Shown here piece after piece: positions 14,492 to 23,973 of a DNA stretch of 64,000 nucleotides. Origin of the DNA: Saprospiraceae bacterium. Its GTDB lineage: Bacteria; Bacteroidota; Bacteroidia; Chitinophagales; Saprospiraceae. Position numbers and translations under genes: made by a program. Below the pieces are notes generated by a model. That model ran no database searches and was not told the origin of the DNA. It saw only the letters and a program-made list of their open reading frames with translations. How positions within the stretch are numbered: the first letter of the stretch is position 1; every line of letters begins with the position of its first letter. The stretch spans positions 3,314,580-3,378,579 of the forward strand of contig JADJLQ010000001.1 of assembly GCA_016709995.1 (NCBI GenBank), in the 5' to 3' direction.

Positions 14492-16165
14492 TTAAAACCT
14501 GGTTTCTAGATTAAATTTCACTCCATTGAAAGCCGGCTCATACCTGCATATACCTCCGGAACATACGATGCCGGCCCGCTGTCGTACATAATTGATGGAA
14601 GCACGACCTGCATCTTTGGCATAAGTAACGCCTCCTGTGTAATAATTGTTTTTGGGACCTTGCAGTGGTTTTAAATTGTACATATCAGATATTGAAAAAA
14701 TCCAGCGCGGCGCCACGCTGTATTCGATCAATAAATTGGTCCAGTCTCCCTGATCCTGGGCGGTCATCATATATTCAGCATCGATGCGCAAGGCACGGGT
14801 TTCCCGCCATTGGTGGGTGAAATCGACAAATGGAGTCAGTGTCTTGACCAAAGGAGCCTGGGGCTTACCTTCGTAGACCTCCTGGTTGTATTGCTGCAGC
14901 TGTGTACCGAAGATTAAAGTATACTTGTCGCTCTTGGTAATTGTAGATTCTACCAGATATTCACGGTAAAGTTTGTTCTGATGAAGGTCATCAATATTGC
15001 TGTGATGAAGCAGCAGGTCCCAATCACTGGTGAGGGTGATACGCATTTCCCCCTGGAAAGCAAGTTCACCGAGCTCCTGCGTAGCAGGCTGGTAAAATGA
15101 AAGCAATCGATAGGAGTTTTGTCTGGACATGGGAGGAATAAAGTGGATCAGGCCATTATTACCCCCTTCCTGCGGGCGCGTGCGAAGCCCAAAATATTGA
15201 GTGCGCTTGCCTTCAATAGAAAGACCCCAGTCCGCATTGCTATAGTTCATCGATCCGTAAATCACATGCCCTGATTTTTTTATAAATTTTGGCCCCAGTA
15301 TAGTCTCCCCGGCAGCATTTAACCTCCTACCATTAGCATCCTGCAATACATCATCATTTTTAATGGCGGTCTCCAGATAAAATCCCACATCCTTGATCTG
15401 AACGGTATTGAACAGAGTAAATGAATACGAATTATAAGCAGGTAAAAACTGATCTGCAGGTTGATAAGTACCCAGCGTTGCGAGGAGATTGTTCATGCTT
15501 GCATCATCCAGTGTACGATTGGTCATTCCAAAGCCGGGAGCCCAGGACCAATGTGAGGAGTCTGATCCCTGTAGATACCCTTCGATAGACAGTCCTTTGA
15601 TCAATGATTCGTAGGTTTCAAATTGTTTTTTTTGTTTTCCGGAGAATGCTTTCAAACGCCAGTCCGGTGAGATGTCATAATTAAGCTTGAGTCCATAAAG
15701 GGCATTGTCCAGACCCAGGTTTCTTTGTTCGTACGCTCTGTAGAGGATGCCACTTCCGATCTGATCATAGATATATCCAGCTTCAAATCCCAGCTTAGAA
15801 AAAGATTTTTTAACAAACCACCTGCCGATACCCTGTTGATTAAAGGAAGCTTGCGGATTGATCAGGTTGCTATTTTGATAAAAGTCCATCCGGATACCAA
15901 AATCAAAACCCCAATTGCTATACCGGGCATCAAGCCAGGTTTCACCACCAAAAAGCTGATGATCATACTGTGGAGTGCCACTGGCTCCGATGGAGCTGTC
16001 GCGAATAAAAATACCAGCCTGGGTAGTGAGATATGCATTGAATACGCCTTGATGCTCCTCCTGCTGTGCAAAAATCAATGTAGGAATAAACAAGAAGAGA
16101 AAAACAGTTTTAGTCAATCGCAACTTGGACAGGGAGGTTAATATGGAGTTAAACCAAAGAAGCAT
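14492..16165 (-). CDS. DUF6029 outer-membrane beta-barrel protein
   Basis: The 557-residue protein has a signal peptide (ending IFAQQ near residue 35) and alternating amphipathic strands rich in Tyr, Trp and Phe throughout. It ends in KFNLETRF, with the terminal Phe typical of outer membrane barrels. Features such as WLDARYSNWGFDFGIRMDFYQNSN and GYIYDQIGSGILYRAYEQRNLGLDNALYG match DUF6029. It is the first gene of a two-gene operon with the Omp28-like protein and diverges from a TlpA-like thioredoxin. Its cargo is unknown; the constant association with CxxC proteins suggests the three act together. Confidence 0.82.
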   Translation of the reverse strand: MLLWFNSILTSLSKLRLTKTVFLFLFIPTLIFAQQEEHQGVFNAYLTTQAGIFIRDSSIGASGTPQYDHQLFGGETWLDARYSNWGFDFGIRMDFYQNSNLINPQASFNQQGIGRWFVKKSFSKLGFEAGYIYDQIGSGILYRAYEQRNLGLDNALYGLKLNYDISPDWRLKAFSGKQKKQFETYESLIKGLSIEGYLQGSDSSHWSWAPGFGMTNRTLDDASMNNLLATLGTYQPADQFLPAYNSYSFTLFNTVQIKDVGFYLETAIKNDDVLQDANGRRLNAAGETILGPKFIKKSGHVIYGSMNYSNADWGLSIEGKRTQYFGLRTRPQEGGNNGLIHFIPPMSRQNSYRLLSFYQPATQELGELAFQGEMRITLTSDWDLLLHHSNIDDLHQNKLYREYLVESTITKSDKYTLIFGTQLQQYNQEVYEGKPQAPLVKTLTPFVDFTHQWRETRALRIDAEYMMTAQDQGDWTNLLIEYSVAPRWIFSISDMYNLKPLQGPKNNYYTGGVTYAKDAGRASINYVRQRAGIVCSGGICRYEPAFNGVKFNLETRF

Positions 16166-16179
16166 TTAAATGATTTGCA

Positions 16180-16199
16180 CAAATTTAACCTTAGTTTTG
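16180..16199. promoter_or_regulatory. Possible back-to-back -7 elements in the DUF6029/TlpA intergenic region
   Basis: Bases 16180-16187 read TAAATTTG on the minus strand (toward DUF6029), and 16192-16199 read TAGTTTTG on the plus strand (toward the TlpA gene). Both fit the Bacteroidota -7 consensus TAnnTTTG. No well-spaced -33 TTG was found for either, so this is a pattern match only. Confidence 0.35.
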
Positions 16200-16232
16200 T
16201 AACAACTTTATCACAAACACAGTCTCCAATCC

Positions 16233-16733
16233 ATGAACAAGACTTTTTCTTTGATATTATTTATTGCTTTTTCTTTAACCATACAAGCACAAAAATCTAC
16301 TGCTTTAAAACTTTTGCCTGATGGTAAGGTCAAAGACACCAATGGTAAAGTAATGGATTTGAGTACCTATACCCAATCCGGCAAAATCACCATCGTCAGC
16401 TTTTGGGCCACCTGGTGTGGACCTTGTAAAAAAGAATTGGATGCCTATGCACCGCATTATGAGGATTGGTCAAAAAAATATGGGGCCCAACTATTGGCGA
16501 TCAGTATCGATGATATCCGTGGTCAGGCAAAGATTAAACCAATGGTCTCTGAAAAAAAATGGCCATATACTGTGTTGGTAGATAGCAACAGTGATCTGCA
16601 GCGACAGCTTGGGTTCAATAGTATCCCGCAACTGTATATGCTAGATCAAAAAGGTAATATCGTCTATCAGGCAAGCGGGTATGTACCTGGCAGCGAAAAA
16701 GAACTGGAAGCCAAAATGGCCAGCTTAAAATGA
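16233..16733 (+). CDS. TlpA/ResA-like periplasmic thioredoxin
   Basis: The 166-residue protein has a signal peptide (MNKTFSLILFIAFSLTIQAQ) and a thioredoxin domain with the active site FWATWCGPCKKE and the cis-proline region FNSIPQLYMLDQKGNIVYQ. It should reduce or oxidise disulfides in the periplasm. It is transcribed away from the DUF6029-Omp28 operon, whose second product also carries a CxxC, and the phosphodiester glycosidase gene begins 13 bases downstream. Length and motif are standard for the family; its redox partners are inferred. Confidence 0.92.
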   Translation: MNKTFSLILFIAFSLTIQAQKSTALKLLPDGKVKDTNGKVMDLSTYTQSGKITIVSFWATWCGPCKKELDAYAPHYEDWSKKYGAQLLAISIDDIRGQAKIKPMVSEKKWPYTVLVDSNSDLQRQLGFNSIPQLYMLDQKGNIVYQASGYVPGSEKELEAKMASLK

Positions 16734-16746
16734 TGATCTTGCGGTC

Positions 16747-17733
16747 ATGATTTTGTTTGACTTCCGTAGCATTTCTTTTTTTTCTATTTTTTTGTTTTCT
16801 GGGGTATTGACTGGGCAATCAGTGCAATGGGATCGCGACAGCTCGTTACAAGCAGGACTGCCTCAAGGTATGGAGATTTATTATAATCATCAACCGTTAG
16901 AAGGAGCACCATTTAGAGGATATTTTGCCAAAATAGACCTCCTGGACAAAAAGCTCGACTTTGATGTAGACACTACGCAAGGCCGCAGATTGACTCCATC
17001 ACAATTTTATGACCGTCTCGACTCTCCACTCCTGGTCATCAATGGCACGTTTTTCTCTTTCGTCACCAATCAAAATCTAAACACAGTAATAGGCCATGGC
17101 AAACAGCTGGCTTTTGGTCCTACAACCATCAAAGGAAGTGGCAGGGATTCCCTCTACTATTATCATCCACTAAGAAGTGCATTGGGGATCAGTCGACACC
17201 GCAAAGCAGATGTGGCCTGGTTGTTTGCAGATTCTACCCGGCGCAAACCCTATGCATTCCAACAGGCACACCTTGTCATAAAAAATGAACTTTCGACCAT
17301 TTCGATTCATGAGCACCTTGCAGATATAATAAAAGCCCATCAGCATGATTTTAATAAAAAGTGGCGTGTGAAAACTGCCATTGGAGGAGGCCCCGTGCTT
17401 ATCCAGGATGGCGAGATACATATCACCAATCGGGAAGAAAGAATGTTTGTAGAATCAGCCGATGTCAAACATCCTCGTACTGCCATGGGATATACTTCAG
17501 ATCATCACCTCATCATCCTGAGTATTGAAGGCAGGCATCCTGGCATTGCAGATGGAGTGAGTCTGATGCAGGAGGCACAAATATTAAAAGACCTGGGATG
17601 TGTCGAGGCACTTAACCTGGATGGTGGGGGCAGTAGTTGTATGCTCATCCATGGAGTAGAGACGATCACCCCTTCAGATGCTACGGGGCAAAGACCTGTA
17701 CCTGCTGTATTTTATGTGAGGAATAAGAAATAA
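16747..17733 (+). CDS. Secreted phosphodiester glycosidase-domain (NAGPA-like) protein
   Basis: The 328-residue protein has an N-terminal hydrophobic signal (residues about 8-24). The NAGPA domain is marked by LLVINGTFFSFV, the central AIGGGPVLIQDGE, PRTAMGYTSDHHLIILSIEGR and the C-terminal LNLDGGGSSCM. The fold is that of the mammalian uncovering enzyme, which removes N-acetylglucosamine from a phosphodiester; bacterial members are secreted and mostly uncharacterised. It probably shares a transcript with the TlpA-like gene (13-base gap). It ends about 95 bases before the convergent carboxylesterase gene. Confidence 0.88.
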   Translation: MILFDFRSISFFSIFLFSGVLTGQSVQWDRDSSLQAGLPQGMEIYYNHQPLEGAPFRGYFAKIDLLDKKLDFDVDTTQGRRLTPSQFYDRLDSPLLVINGTFFSFVTNQNLNTVIGHGKQLAFGPTTIKGSGRDSLYYYHPLRSALGISRHRKADVAWLFADSTRRKPYAFQQAHLVIKNELSTISIHEHLADIIKAHQHDFNKKWRVKTAIGGGPVLIQDGEIHITNREERMFVESADVKHPRTAMGYTSDHHLIILSIEGRHPGIADGVSLMQEAQILKDLGCVEALNLDGGGSSCMLIHGVETITPSDATGQRPVPAVFYVRNKK

Positions 17734-17827
17734 TGACTCCGAACATGTTGGAGCGTGTATCTATTTTCCAAAAAGGACATGATTTCAAATCCAAATTCGA
17801 CTATTTCAAGTAGTCTGCATCATCAGG

Positions 17828-19429
17828 CTATTTATTCTTATATGTCTTATCCAAAAACTGGTAACGTGCATCCTCAGTTGCAGGTACTGATTTGGATTCT
17901 GTATTGATGATCATCACAGCAGGATTGGGATCACCTGGAATGGAGCGGTGCCACTCAGGCAATGTAAGTGCAGCCCCCATACTATTTGGATCTCCGGACT
18001 TAATAAAATTGGCAAAATAATTAAACATGGTCTCCGACACTTTGTGATCTGCGTCGATCCAGACGAAGTCTTTGATCAATCGGAGATTGCCCATACAATA
18101 CTCTATTTCACAGGCATGGGGCGCACCGACCGTATTGCTTTGTGGAGTGACGATCCCTGCTGAATTGATAGTAGAGGGTCGTAATTTGCTAAATAAATAT
18201 CTATACACAGGTTGGTTGCTGTTATTGCGATGCAAGTCAAACCATTTCCAGGTACTATAGGCAATGAAACGATCAGAAGCCAGCGCAGTCGCTGCCCGCT
18301 CGATCTCTTGCTCGGATCCGGAAGGATACACTTTGAGTGCTTCTTCAAACATATCCGGATAGACGGATTTGAGCTTCGATTTATAGTTTTCGTCGGTGTA
18401 GGCCTGACCTTGCATAAATGCCTGACCAGGTATTTCAGCAGAATTCCATCCTAATAATAAAGGTACCTGTGCTTGTTCTTTGGCACTAAAGATCTCTGGT
18501 AAGGTTTTAGGTAATACATAATGATCAATCACTACCGGGAATCCAAACCTTTTTGACTCTTCATACAATTCATAGATATCTCTCGCAGGCATAGATCTTA
18601 ATTTTGCCAGGCTGTTGACGCTGGCTTTCTGAGCCCACTCTACGCCTACTTTTTCTGCCTCTGACAGTGCTACAGGAGCCAGTGTAGGATTGATACCAGC
18701 GCCACTTTCGCCAATGGCTCCGGCTATCAGGTTTTTGGCTAGTGGAGTAGCCATCATATAGCTCACGGATATAGATCCTGCAGACTCGCCTGCGATGGTT
18801 ACTTTTTTAGGATCTCCACCAAAGGCTCCAATATTTTTATTGACCCATTTTAAGGCTGCAGCCTGATCCATCAATCCATAGTTGCCTGATCCTTTGTAAC
18901 TGGTCTCCGCGCTCAAGGCAGGATGTGCAAAAAAACCAAATATATTCAATCGATAGTTGCAGGTGACCACGACGATCCCTTGTTTTGCCATGCTTTCTCC
19001 ATCGTATCTGGGCTCAGAAGCATCGCCGGCTACAAATCCCCCGCCATAGAAATACACCAATACAGGTAGATCTTTGGTGTTGCGTTTTGCAGGTGTCCAC
19101 ACATTGAGATACAGGCAGTCTTCGCTGACGCCATTTGATCGGGAATGCATATCATCCCAGATCAGTTTTTGCATTGGACGAGGACCAAATTTTTTAGTCT
19201 GTTTTATTCCAGTCCAGGGTGATAGTGGTTGCGGGGCTTTCCATCTGAGAGATCCAACCGGTGGTTTGGCAAAAGGTATTCCAAAATAAGTCTGGATCCC
19301 GGACTTGGTATCGTAATCTCCTTCAATGATCCCATGTTCGATAGTAGCTCTTACTGGAAAAGCATTGGGATTCTGAGCATGGATGCGTACAATTATAAAT
19401 AGGCAAAAGGATATAGAAAGTAATTTCAT
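17828..19429 (-). CDS. Secreted type-B carboxylesterase
   Basis: The 533-residue protein has a signal peptide (MKLLSISFCLFIIVRIHAQ) and a full carboxylesterase domain: TYFGIPFAKPPVGSLRWKAP, SEDCLYLNVWTPA, the oxyanion-hole region FYGGGFVAGD, and the nucleophile Ser in VTIAGESAGS. The catalytic His lies in GAPHACEIEYCMGN. An acidic residue near LLGWNSAEIPG could complete the triad. It should hydrolyse carboxylic esters in the periplasm or outside; the substrate is unknown. It stands alone, convergent with the NAGPA-like gene. Confidence 0.93.
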   Translation of the reverse strand: MKLLSISFCLFIIVRIHAQNPNAFPVRATIEHGIIEGDYDTKSGIQTYFGIPFAKPPVGSLRWKAPQPLSPWTGIKQTKKFGPRPMQKLIWDDMHSRSNGVSEDCLYLNVWTPAKRNTKDLPVLVYFYGGGFVAGDASEPRYDGESMAKQGIVVVTCNYRLNIFGFFAHPALSAETSYKGSGNYGLMDQAAALKWVNKNIGAFGGDPKKVTIAGESAGSISVSYMMATPLAKNLIAGAIGESGAGINPTLAPVALSEAEKVGVEWAQKASVNSLAKLRSMPARDIYELYEESKRFGFPVVIDHYVLPKTLPEIFSAKEQAQVPLLLGWNSAEIPGQAFMQGQAYTDENYKSKLKSVYPDMFEEALKVYPSGSEQEIERAATALASDRFIAYSTWKWFDLHRNNSNQPVYRYLFSKLRPSTINSAGIVTPQSNTVGAPHACEIEYCMGNLRLIKDFVWIDADHKVSETMFNYFANFIKSGDPNSMGAALTLPEWHRSIPGDPNPAVMIINTESKSVPATEDARYQFLDKTYKNK

Positions 19430-19481
19430 TTTTGAAAATAGTTTATGTCTACAATTAAAAAATAAATTTGTTTAAATCATA

Positions 19482-19778
19482 TTATTTAGGGGGAAACTTG
19501 CTTTTTCCGCGACTTATCATTCCAGCCAGCTTTTGCATTATTCTATCATGGGCCTCCTTGAGCTTTCCAGGATCTTGAGCATAAAACTCTACAAATCCAC
19601 AGACACTACATACCCTGGCATTTAAGGCTGAGGTAATTCGGGATTTAAAAAAAATGGCGTCGGGATCTTCATCAATAAATAACTCTGCGATTTTATTCCC
19701 ATCCGTGGTATTGGTCATCAGCCCTATTCCGGTCATGACCTCTTTCGAATGACATTTTAGGCAAACCAATTCTATCAT
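19482..19778 (-). CDS. Small protein with two CxxC pairs, zinc-ribbon-like
   Basis: The 98-residue protein has one Cys pair at the N terminus (VCLKCHSKE) and another in the middle (RVCSVCGFVEF), enough for a four-Cys zinc ribbon. The spacer between them (about 45 residues) is long. The C terminus is basic. I do not recognise a named family. Its ATG overlaps the stop of the SRPBCC gene by four bases (ATGA), so the two are translationally coupled and probably act together. Confidence 0.7.
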   Translation of the reverse strand: MIELVCLKCHSKEVMTGIGLMTNTTDGNKIAELFIDEDPDAIFFKSRITSALNARVCSVCGFVEFYAQDPGKLKEAHDRIMQKLAGMISRGKSKFPPK

Positions 19779-20170
19779 TTGCCGGTGGATTTAAAATATG
19801 ATTTCATGGGATCAAAATAGCTATCTACCCATCCCTGTTTATATTTTTTATCTTTTGATGACAAATCCGAATGCAACAAGGTGAGTTTACATTGGTCAGC
19901 TCCTTTGGCCTCCAGGATAATTTCTATGACGGAGTCTGGTTGATCCTCTTCAAACTCTACTGTCCTCCAGGATTGTTTGATATATTCATTGGGTCGCAAC
20001 TCCAGGTTTTTACCATGGATGTATCCGTCCCAGGCAGTAAAGGTACCACCACTGCGTTTGGTACATTTGGCTTCGCCACCTGTCATCGAGGTATGTTGTT
20101 TTGAAGATAACCAGGCCTGGTATACACGTTCCGGCGAAGTTGGGATGGTGGTGGTGAGTTTAAATTTCAT
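19775..20170 (-). CDS. SRPBCC (AHSA1-like) domain protein
   Basis: The 131-residue single-domain protein opens with KFKLTTTIPTSPERVYQAWLSSKQH, has the strand pair GGTFTAWDGYIHGKNLELRPNEYIKQSWR, and closes with KYKQGWVDSYFDPMKSYF, all typical of AHSA1/SRPBCC. It is likely a cytoplasmic ligand-binding or chaperone-cofactor-like protein; the ligand is unknown. It is coupled by a 4-base overlap to the small Cys-pair protein downstream. It diverges from the truncated haemoglobin gene across about 135 bases. Confidence 0.85.
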   Translation of the reverse strand: MKFKLTTTIPTSPERVYQAWLSSKQHTSMTGGEAKCTKRSGGTFTAWDGYIHGKNLELRPNEYIKQSWRTVEFEEDQPDSVIEIILEAKGADQCKLTLLHSDLSSKDKKYKQGWVDSYFDPMKSYFKSTGK

Positions 20171-20305
20171 ACTGTCAATTGATCATTACAAATATCCATG
20201 TTTTATTGTCATATTTCTAAATTGAATGGACTGAAGATACGCTGCAAAAAACCAGCTGCCAAATTCACCGTACCTTGCTTTTAATTTAATGATGGATTTT
20301 TGATT

Positions 20306-20698
20306 ATGAAAAAAGATATTGAGACCCGAGCAGATATCATCATACTCATGGATCAGTTTTATGAAAAAATAAAAGTCAATACCCTGCTCAGACCAATATT
20401 TGTGGATGTTGCACAACTGGATTTTGACGCTCATATGCCGATACTGTATGACTTTTGGTGTACACTGCTCTTAGGAGATATGTCTTATACTCGCAATGCA
20501 ATGGAGGTCCATATTAGCTTACATAGAAAATCAGCTTTAACGAATGTCCATTTTGATGAATGGCTGAGACTCTTTAATGATACAGCGGATGAGTTGTACT
20601 CGGGTGAGAAAGTGTCAGAAGCCAAGTACAGAGCAAAAAGTATTGCAGGTCTGATGTTATATAAAGTCGAGACAGAAGGCAATAAAATCATTGTATAA
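20306..20698 (+). CDS. Group III truncated haemoglobin
   Basis: The 130-residue protein matches group III truncated haemoglobins (Ctb-like): DIETRADIIILMDQFYEKIKVNTLLRPIF, then YDFWCTLLLGDMSYTRNAMEVHISLHRKSALTNVHFDEWLRLFNDT, which holds the candidate haem-ligand histidines, and the closing AKYRAKSIAGLM helix. A TTG lies two codons before the chosen ATG. Such proteins bind oxygen or nitric oxide and are linked to nitrosative stress or microaerobic respiration. No haem or respiratory gene lies nearby, so its regulation is unclear. The GH30 gene follows 39 bases downstream, probably by chance. Confidence 0.9.
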   Translation: MKKDIETRADIIILMDQFYEKIKVNTLLRPIFVDVAQLDFDAHMPILYDFWCTLLLGDMSYTRNAMEVHISLHRKSALTNVHFDEWLRLFNDTADELYSGEKVSEAKYRAKSIAGLMLYKVETEGNKIIV

Positions 20699-20737
20699 TT
20701 TCCGCCGGGACATTACGAATAGATAAATAAATAACAG

Positions 20738-22186
20738 ATGATGTTCTGCCAATTAATTTTCTTACCGCTTCGTTTTTTAAATCCAATACATGGTATCATA
20801 ATATTAGGAGTGTATCTATCCTTATGCTGCGGTTGCCATCATGAAAGTGATGTCTTGGGCTTGCTACCCATTCGTGTAGTAACTACTTCCGGTGATCGTT
20901 CTTTATTATTCTCACAGTCATCCATTGATTTTTCTGCCAGGGTGGAAGATACACTGCCTGTCATCCATATTGATCCGACCAAAACATTTCAGTCGGTCGA
21001 CGGATTTGGGTTTACACTCACGGGATCCAGTGCTTTATTGTTGCATCAATTGTCTCAAGGCACCAGGCACGACATATTAAAAGAATTATTTGGGGCAAAG
21101 GATAGCTCCATTGATATTTCTTGTCTGCGGCTTAGCATCGGTGCTTCTGACCTGGATCCGGAAGTTTTCAGCTACGATGACTTACCGCCGGGCAAGGTCG
21201 ACCCTCAGTTAAAAAGCTTCTCTCTATCGAGGGACACACTGCATTTAATTCCAATATTAAAAGAAATATTAGCTATCCAAGCTGATTTAATGATCATCGC
21301 TTCACCCTGGAGCCCGCCTCCCTGGATGAAAACGAATCTTCAAAGCAACGGGGGGAGTTTGTTGCCTGCATATTATGAGACTTATGCACTTTATCTCACT
21401 CACTACATATCATTGATGGCATCCAACGGTATCACTATTGACGCTATTACTATTCAGAACGAACCACAAAATGACAAAAACAATCCAAGCCTCCTGATGT
21501 CATCACGCGAACAAGCAAATTTTATTAAAAATCATCTGGGGCCTTTGTTTAGATCTAAAAATTTAAAAACCAAAATACTGATCTGGGATCATAATTGTGA
21601 TCAACCAGAATTTCCACTTGAGATCCTGAGCGACACTTCGGCTTATCCTTTTGTCAGTGGCAGCGCTTTTCATTTATATGGGGGTGATATCCATGCGCTG
21701 AGTAGGGTGCATGACTCCTTTCCTGCCAAGGATCTATATTTTACAGAACAATGGACTGGAGCCAAAAGCGATTTTGAAGGCGACCTCAACTGGCATATCA
21801 AAAATGTGATCATCGGGTCTATGCGGCATTGGAGTCGGACAGCACTCGAATGGAACCTGGCCAATGATATTCAATATGGACCTCATACGGATGGAGGTTG
21901 CACAGAATGCCTGGGGTCTCTGACCATTGATGGAGAGCACATCCAAAAAAATGTAGCTTATTATATCATTGCTCATGCTTCAAAATATGTGGTACCTGGA
22001 TCTATCCGAATTGATTCGAATATGCCTGATGAGCTCGCTAACGTGGCTTTTATCACGCCTGGAGGAAAAACAGTTTTGATCGTTTTGAATGAAAGCATCG
22101 AGGCTAAAAAATTTAATATCGAGGCAGGTGGAAAAATAATTCAAACCAGCTTGATCGGCAAAGCAGTGGCCACGTACGAATGGTGA
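20738..22186 (+). CDS. Glycoside hydrolase family 30 (glucosylceramidase-like) lipoprotein
   Basis: The 482-residue protein has an N-terminal hydrophobic segment ending in LCCGC, a likely lipobox. The GH30 (beta/alpha)8 barrel follows: FQSVDGFGFTLTGSSALLL, CLRLSIGASDLDP, ASPWSPPPWMKTN, the acid/base Glu in TIQNEPQND, and the nucleophile Glu in LYFTEQWTG. The C-terminal strands form the usual beta-sandwich appendage. Expected activity is on beta-glucosidic or beta-1,6-glucan-type linkages at the cell surface. Length and catalytic residues are complete. It converges on yifB with a gap of 27 bases. Confidence 0.93.
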   Translation: MMFCQLIFLPLRFLNPIHGIIILGVYLSLCCGCHHESDVLGLLPIRVVTTSGDRSLLFSQSSIDFSARVEDTLPVIHIDPTKTFQSVDGFGFTLTGSSALLLHQLSQGTRHDILKELFGAKDSSIDISCLRLSIGASDLDPEVFSYDDLPPGKVDPQLKSFSLSRDTLHLIPILKEILAIQADLMIIASPWSPPPWMKTNLQSNGGSLLPAYYETYALYLTHYISLMASNGITIDAITIQNEPQNDKNNPSLLMSSREQANFIKNHLGPLFRSKNLKTKILIWDHNCDQPEFPLEILSDTSAYPFVSGSAFHLYGGDIHALSRVHDSFPAKDLYFTEQWTGAKSDFEGDLNWHIKNVIIGSMRHWSRTALEWNLANDIQYGPHTDGGCTECLGSLTIDGEHIQKNVAYYIIAHASKYVVPGSIRIDSNMPDELANVAFITPGGKTVLIVLNESIEAKKFNIEAGGKIIQTSLIGKAVATYEW

Positions 22187-22213
22187 GAAGTCATATTGCA
22201 AAACAATAATTTA

Positions 22214-23767
22214 TCATCCGGCCCATCCCTCGCGATCGAGATTCCTGTAGTTGATCGCTTCGGCAAGATGATGATTTTGTATTGATGGGCTGCCTTCGAG
22301 GTCAGCTGCTGTGCGCGCTACTTTGAGGATTCGGTCATGCGCTCTGGCAGACAGCTGCAGGCGCTCCATGGCGTTGCGCAACAGGGCTACACCCTCGGGT
22401 TGCAGCTCACAGATTTCACGGAGCATCTTACCACCCACCTGTGCATTGCAATATACATCCGCTATGTTCTGATATCGTTGTTCCTGAATTTTTCTTGCAC
22501 GGATCACGCGTTCGACGATGTTTTTGCTGGGCTCTGTATTGGATGTATAATTGGATAGTTCGTGGACAGAGACCGGAGTGACCTCTACATGCAGATCGAT
22601 TCGATCGAGCAGTGGACCACTGATCCGATTAAGGTATCTTTTGACGACCCCGGGACCACAGACGCATTCTTTATCAGGATGATTGTAATAACCACAGGGG
22701 CATGGGTTCATCGAGGCGATCAGCATAAAACTCGCAGGGTAGTCTACACTTATTTTGGCGCGGGATATAGTGACTCTTCTTTCTTCCATGGGTTGGCGCA
22801 GCACTTCGAGGACTGCTCTTTTAAATTCGGGCAATTCATCCAGAAACAGTACTCCGTGGTGAGCGAGGGAGATTTCTCCTGGTGAAGGATTGGAACCACC
22901 ACCTACCAGGGCGACATCGCTGATCGTATGGTGGGGTGATCTAAACGGACGCGTGGTGACCAGGCTGGCACCGATGGGTAACATGCCGGACACACTATGG
23001 ATCTTGGTAGTCTCCAGCGCTTCATCCAGGCTGAGTGGAGGAAGGATGGTCGGCAGTCTTTTAGCCAGCATGGTTTTGCCGGCCCCTGGCGGCCCTATGA
23101 GAATTACATTGTGTCCACCAGCAGCAGCGAGTTCTAAGGCGCGCTTGATATTTTCCTGCCCTTTGACATCAGAAAAGTCCACATCATAAATATTGACGGC
23201 AGCATTAAATTCGGCATTGATATCCACCATGATTGGAGCTCTGACTTTGCCTTCAATCAAGTCGATGGCTTCCTGGAGATTATCGATACCATACACAGGC
23301 AATCCGGATACTATCGCTGCTTCGCGGGCATTGGCTATGGGTAGGATGAGTCCTTTGTATTTGTTTTTTTGCGCCATCACGGCGATAGGAAGGGCTCCTT
23401 TGATTGGACGCAAGGTGCCATCGAGGGAGAGCTCGCCGATGATGAGAAAATCTTCCAGATGGGTGGATTGTATTTGTCTCGAGCCCGCTAGTATACCCAT
23501 TGCGATAGGGAGATCATAAGCAGAGCCTTCTTTGCGGATATCAGCCGGGGCGAGATTAACTACGATCTTCATGCGAGGCATATTGTAGCCCATGTTTTTC
23601 AGGGCAGATTCTATACGCTGCTGTCCTTCTTTGACAGCATTGTCCGGCAAGCCAACCAAAAAATAATATTGTTTGCCGGCAGCCACTATACCACCTGCAT
23701 TGACTTCTACCGTGATAGGGAAGGCATCTACTCCATGGACGGCGCTCGCGTGTGCTTTTACCAACAT
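22214..23767 (-). CDS. YifB/ComM family Mg-chelatase-like AAA+ ATPase
   Basis: The 517-residue protein has three parts. The N-terminal ChlI-like domain (residues about 20-145) contains GLPDNAVKEGQQRIESAL and DLPIAMGIL. The AAA+ core has Walker A GPPGAGKTMLAKRLP and Walker B VLFLDELPEF with the FRSPHHTISDVALVGGG segment. The Mg_chelatase C-terminal helix bundle reads LSARAHDRILKVARTAADLEG. ComM-type proteins are hexameric helicases that promote branch migration during natural transformation, and YifB is widespread in Bacteroidota. All ATPase motifs are intact. Confidence 0.93.
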   Translation of the reverse strand: MLVKAHASAVHGVDAFPITVEVNAGGIVAAGKQYYFLVGLPDNAVKEGQQRIESALKNMGYNMPRMKIVVNLAPADIRKEGSAYDLPIAMGILAGSRQIQSTHLEDFLIIGELSLDGTLRPIKGALPIAVMAQKNKYKGLILPIANAREAAIVSGLPVYGIDNLQEAIDLIEGKVRAPIMVDINAEFNAAVNIYDVDFSDVKGQENIKRALELAAAGGHNVILIGPPGAGKTMLAKRLPTILPPLSLDEALETTKIHSVSGMLPIGASLVTTRPFRSPHHTISDVALVGGGSNPSPGEISLAHHGVLFLDELPEFKRAVLEVLRQPMEERRVTISRAKISVDYPASFMLIASMNPCPCGYYNHPDKECVCGPGVVKRYLNRISGPLLDRIDLHVEVTPVSVHELSNYTSNTEPSKNIVERVIRARKIQEQRYQNIADVYCNAQVGGKMLREICELQPEGVALLRNAMERLQLSARAHDRILKVARTAADLEGSPSIQNHHLAEAINYRNLDREGWAG

Positions 23768-23886
23768 GATTTAGTATTGCTAATTAAAGCTTTAAAATAA
23801 TAAGAAAATTACTATTGTCCATCAAGAGCATACATCATTAGAATAAACTAAATTATTTCCATGTCAAAATGTGTGCTCATCTAAAT

Positions 23887-23931
23887 TATATTCTTCTAAA
23901 GTATATTTTTCTTAAGTATATTCTTTAAATT
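23887..23931 (+). repeat. Three 15-bp tandem repeats upstream of the TonB receptor
   Basis: Units at 23887-23901, 23902-23916 and 23917-23931 share the form TATATTCTTCTAAAG / TATATTTTTCTTAAG / TATATTCTTTAAATT. They end 42 bases before the receptor ATG at 23974 and could be regulator binding sites or simply AT-rich repeats. Confidence 0.55.
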
Positions 23932-23973
23932 CAGCCCCCCTTCCTGAGTCGATAAAACCGGTTGGTATTGCTA

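Noticed and set aside
23962..23973. TTG start for the TonB receptor
   Set aside because: The ATG at 23974 gives a normal signal peptide without the extra four residues.
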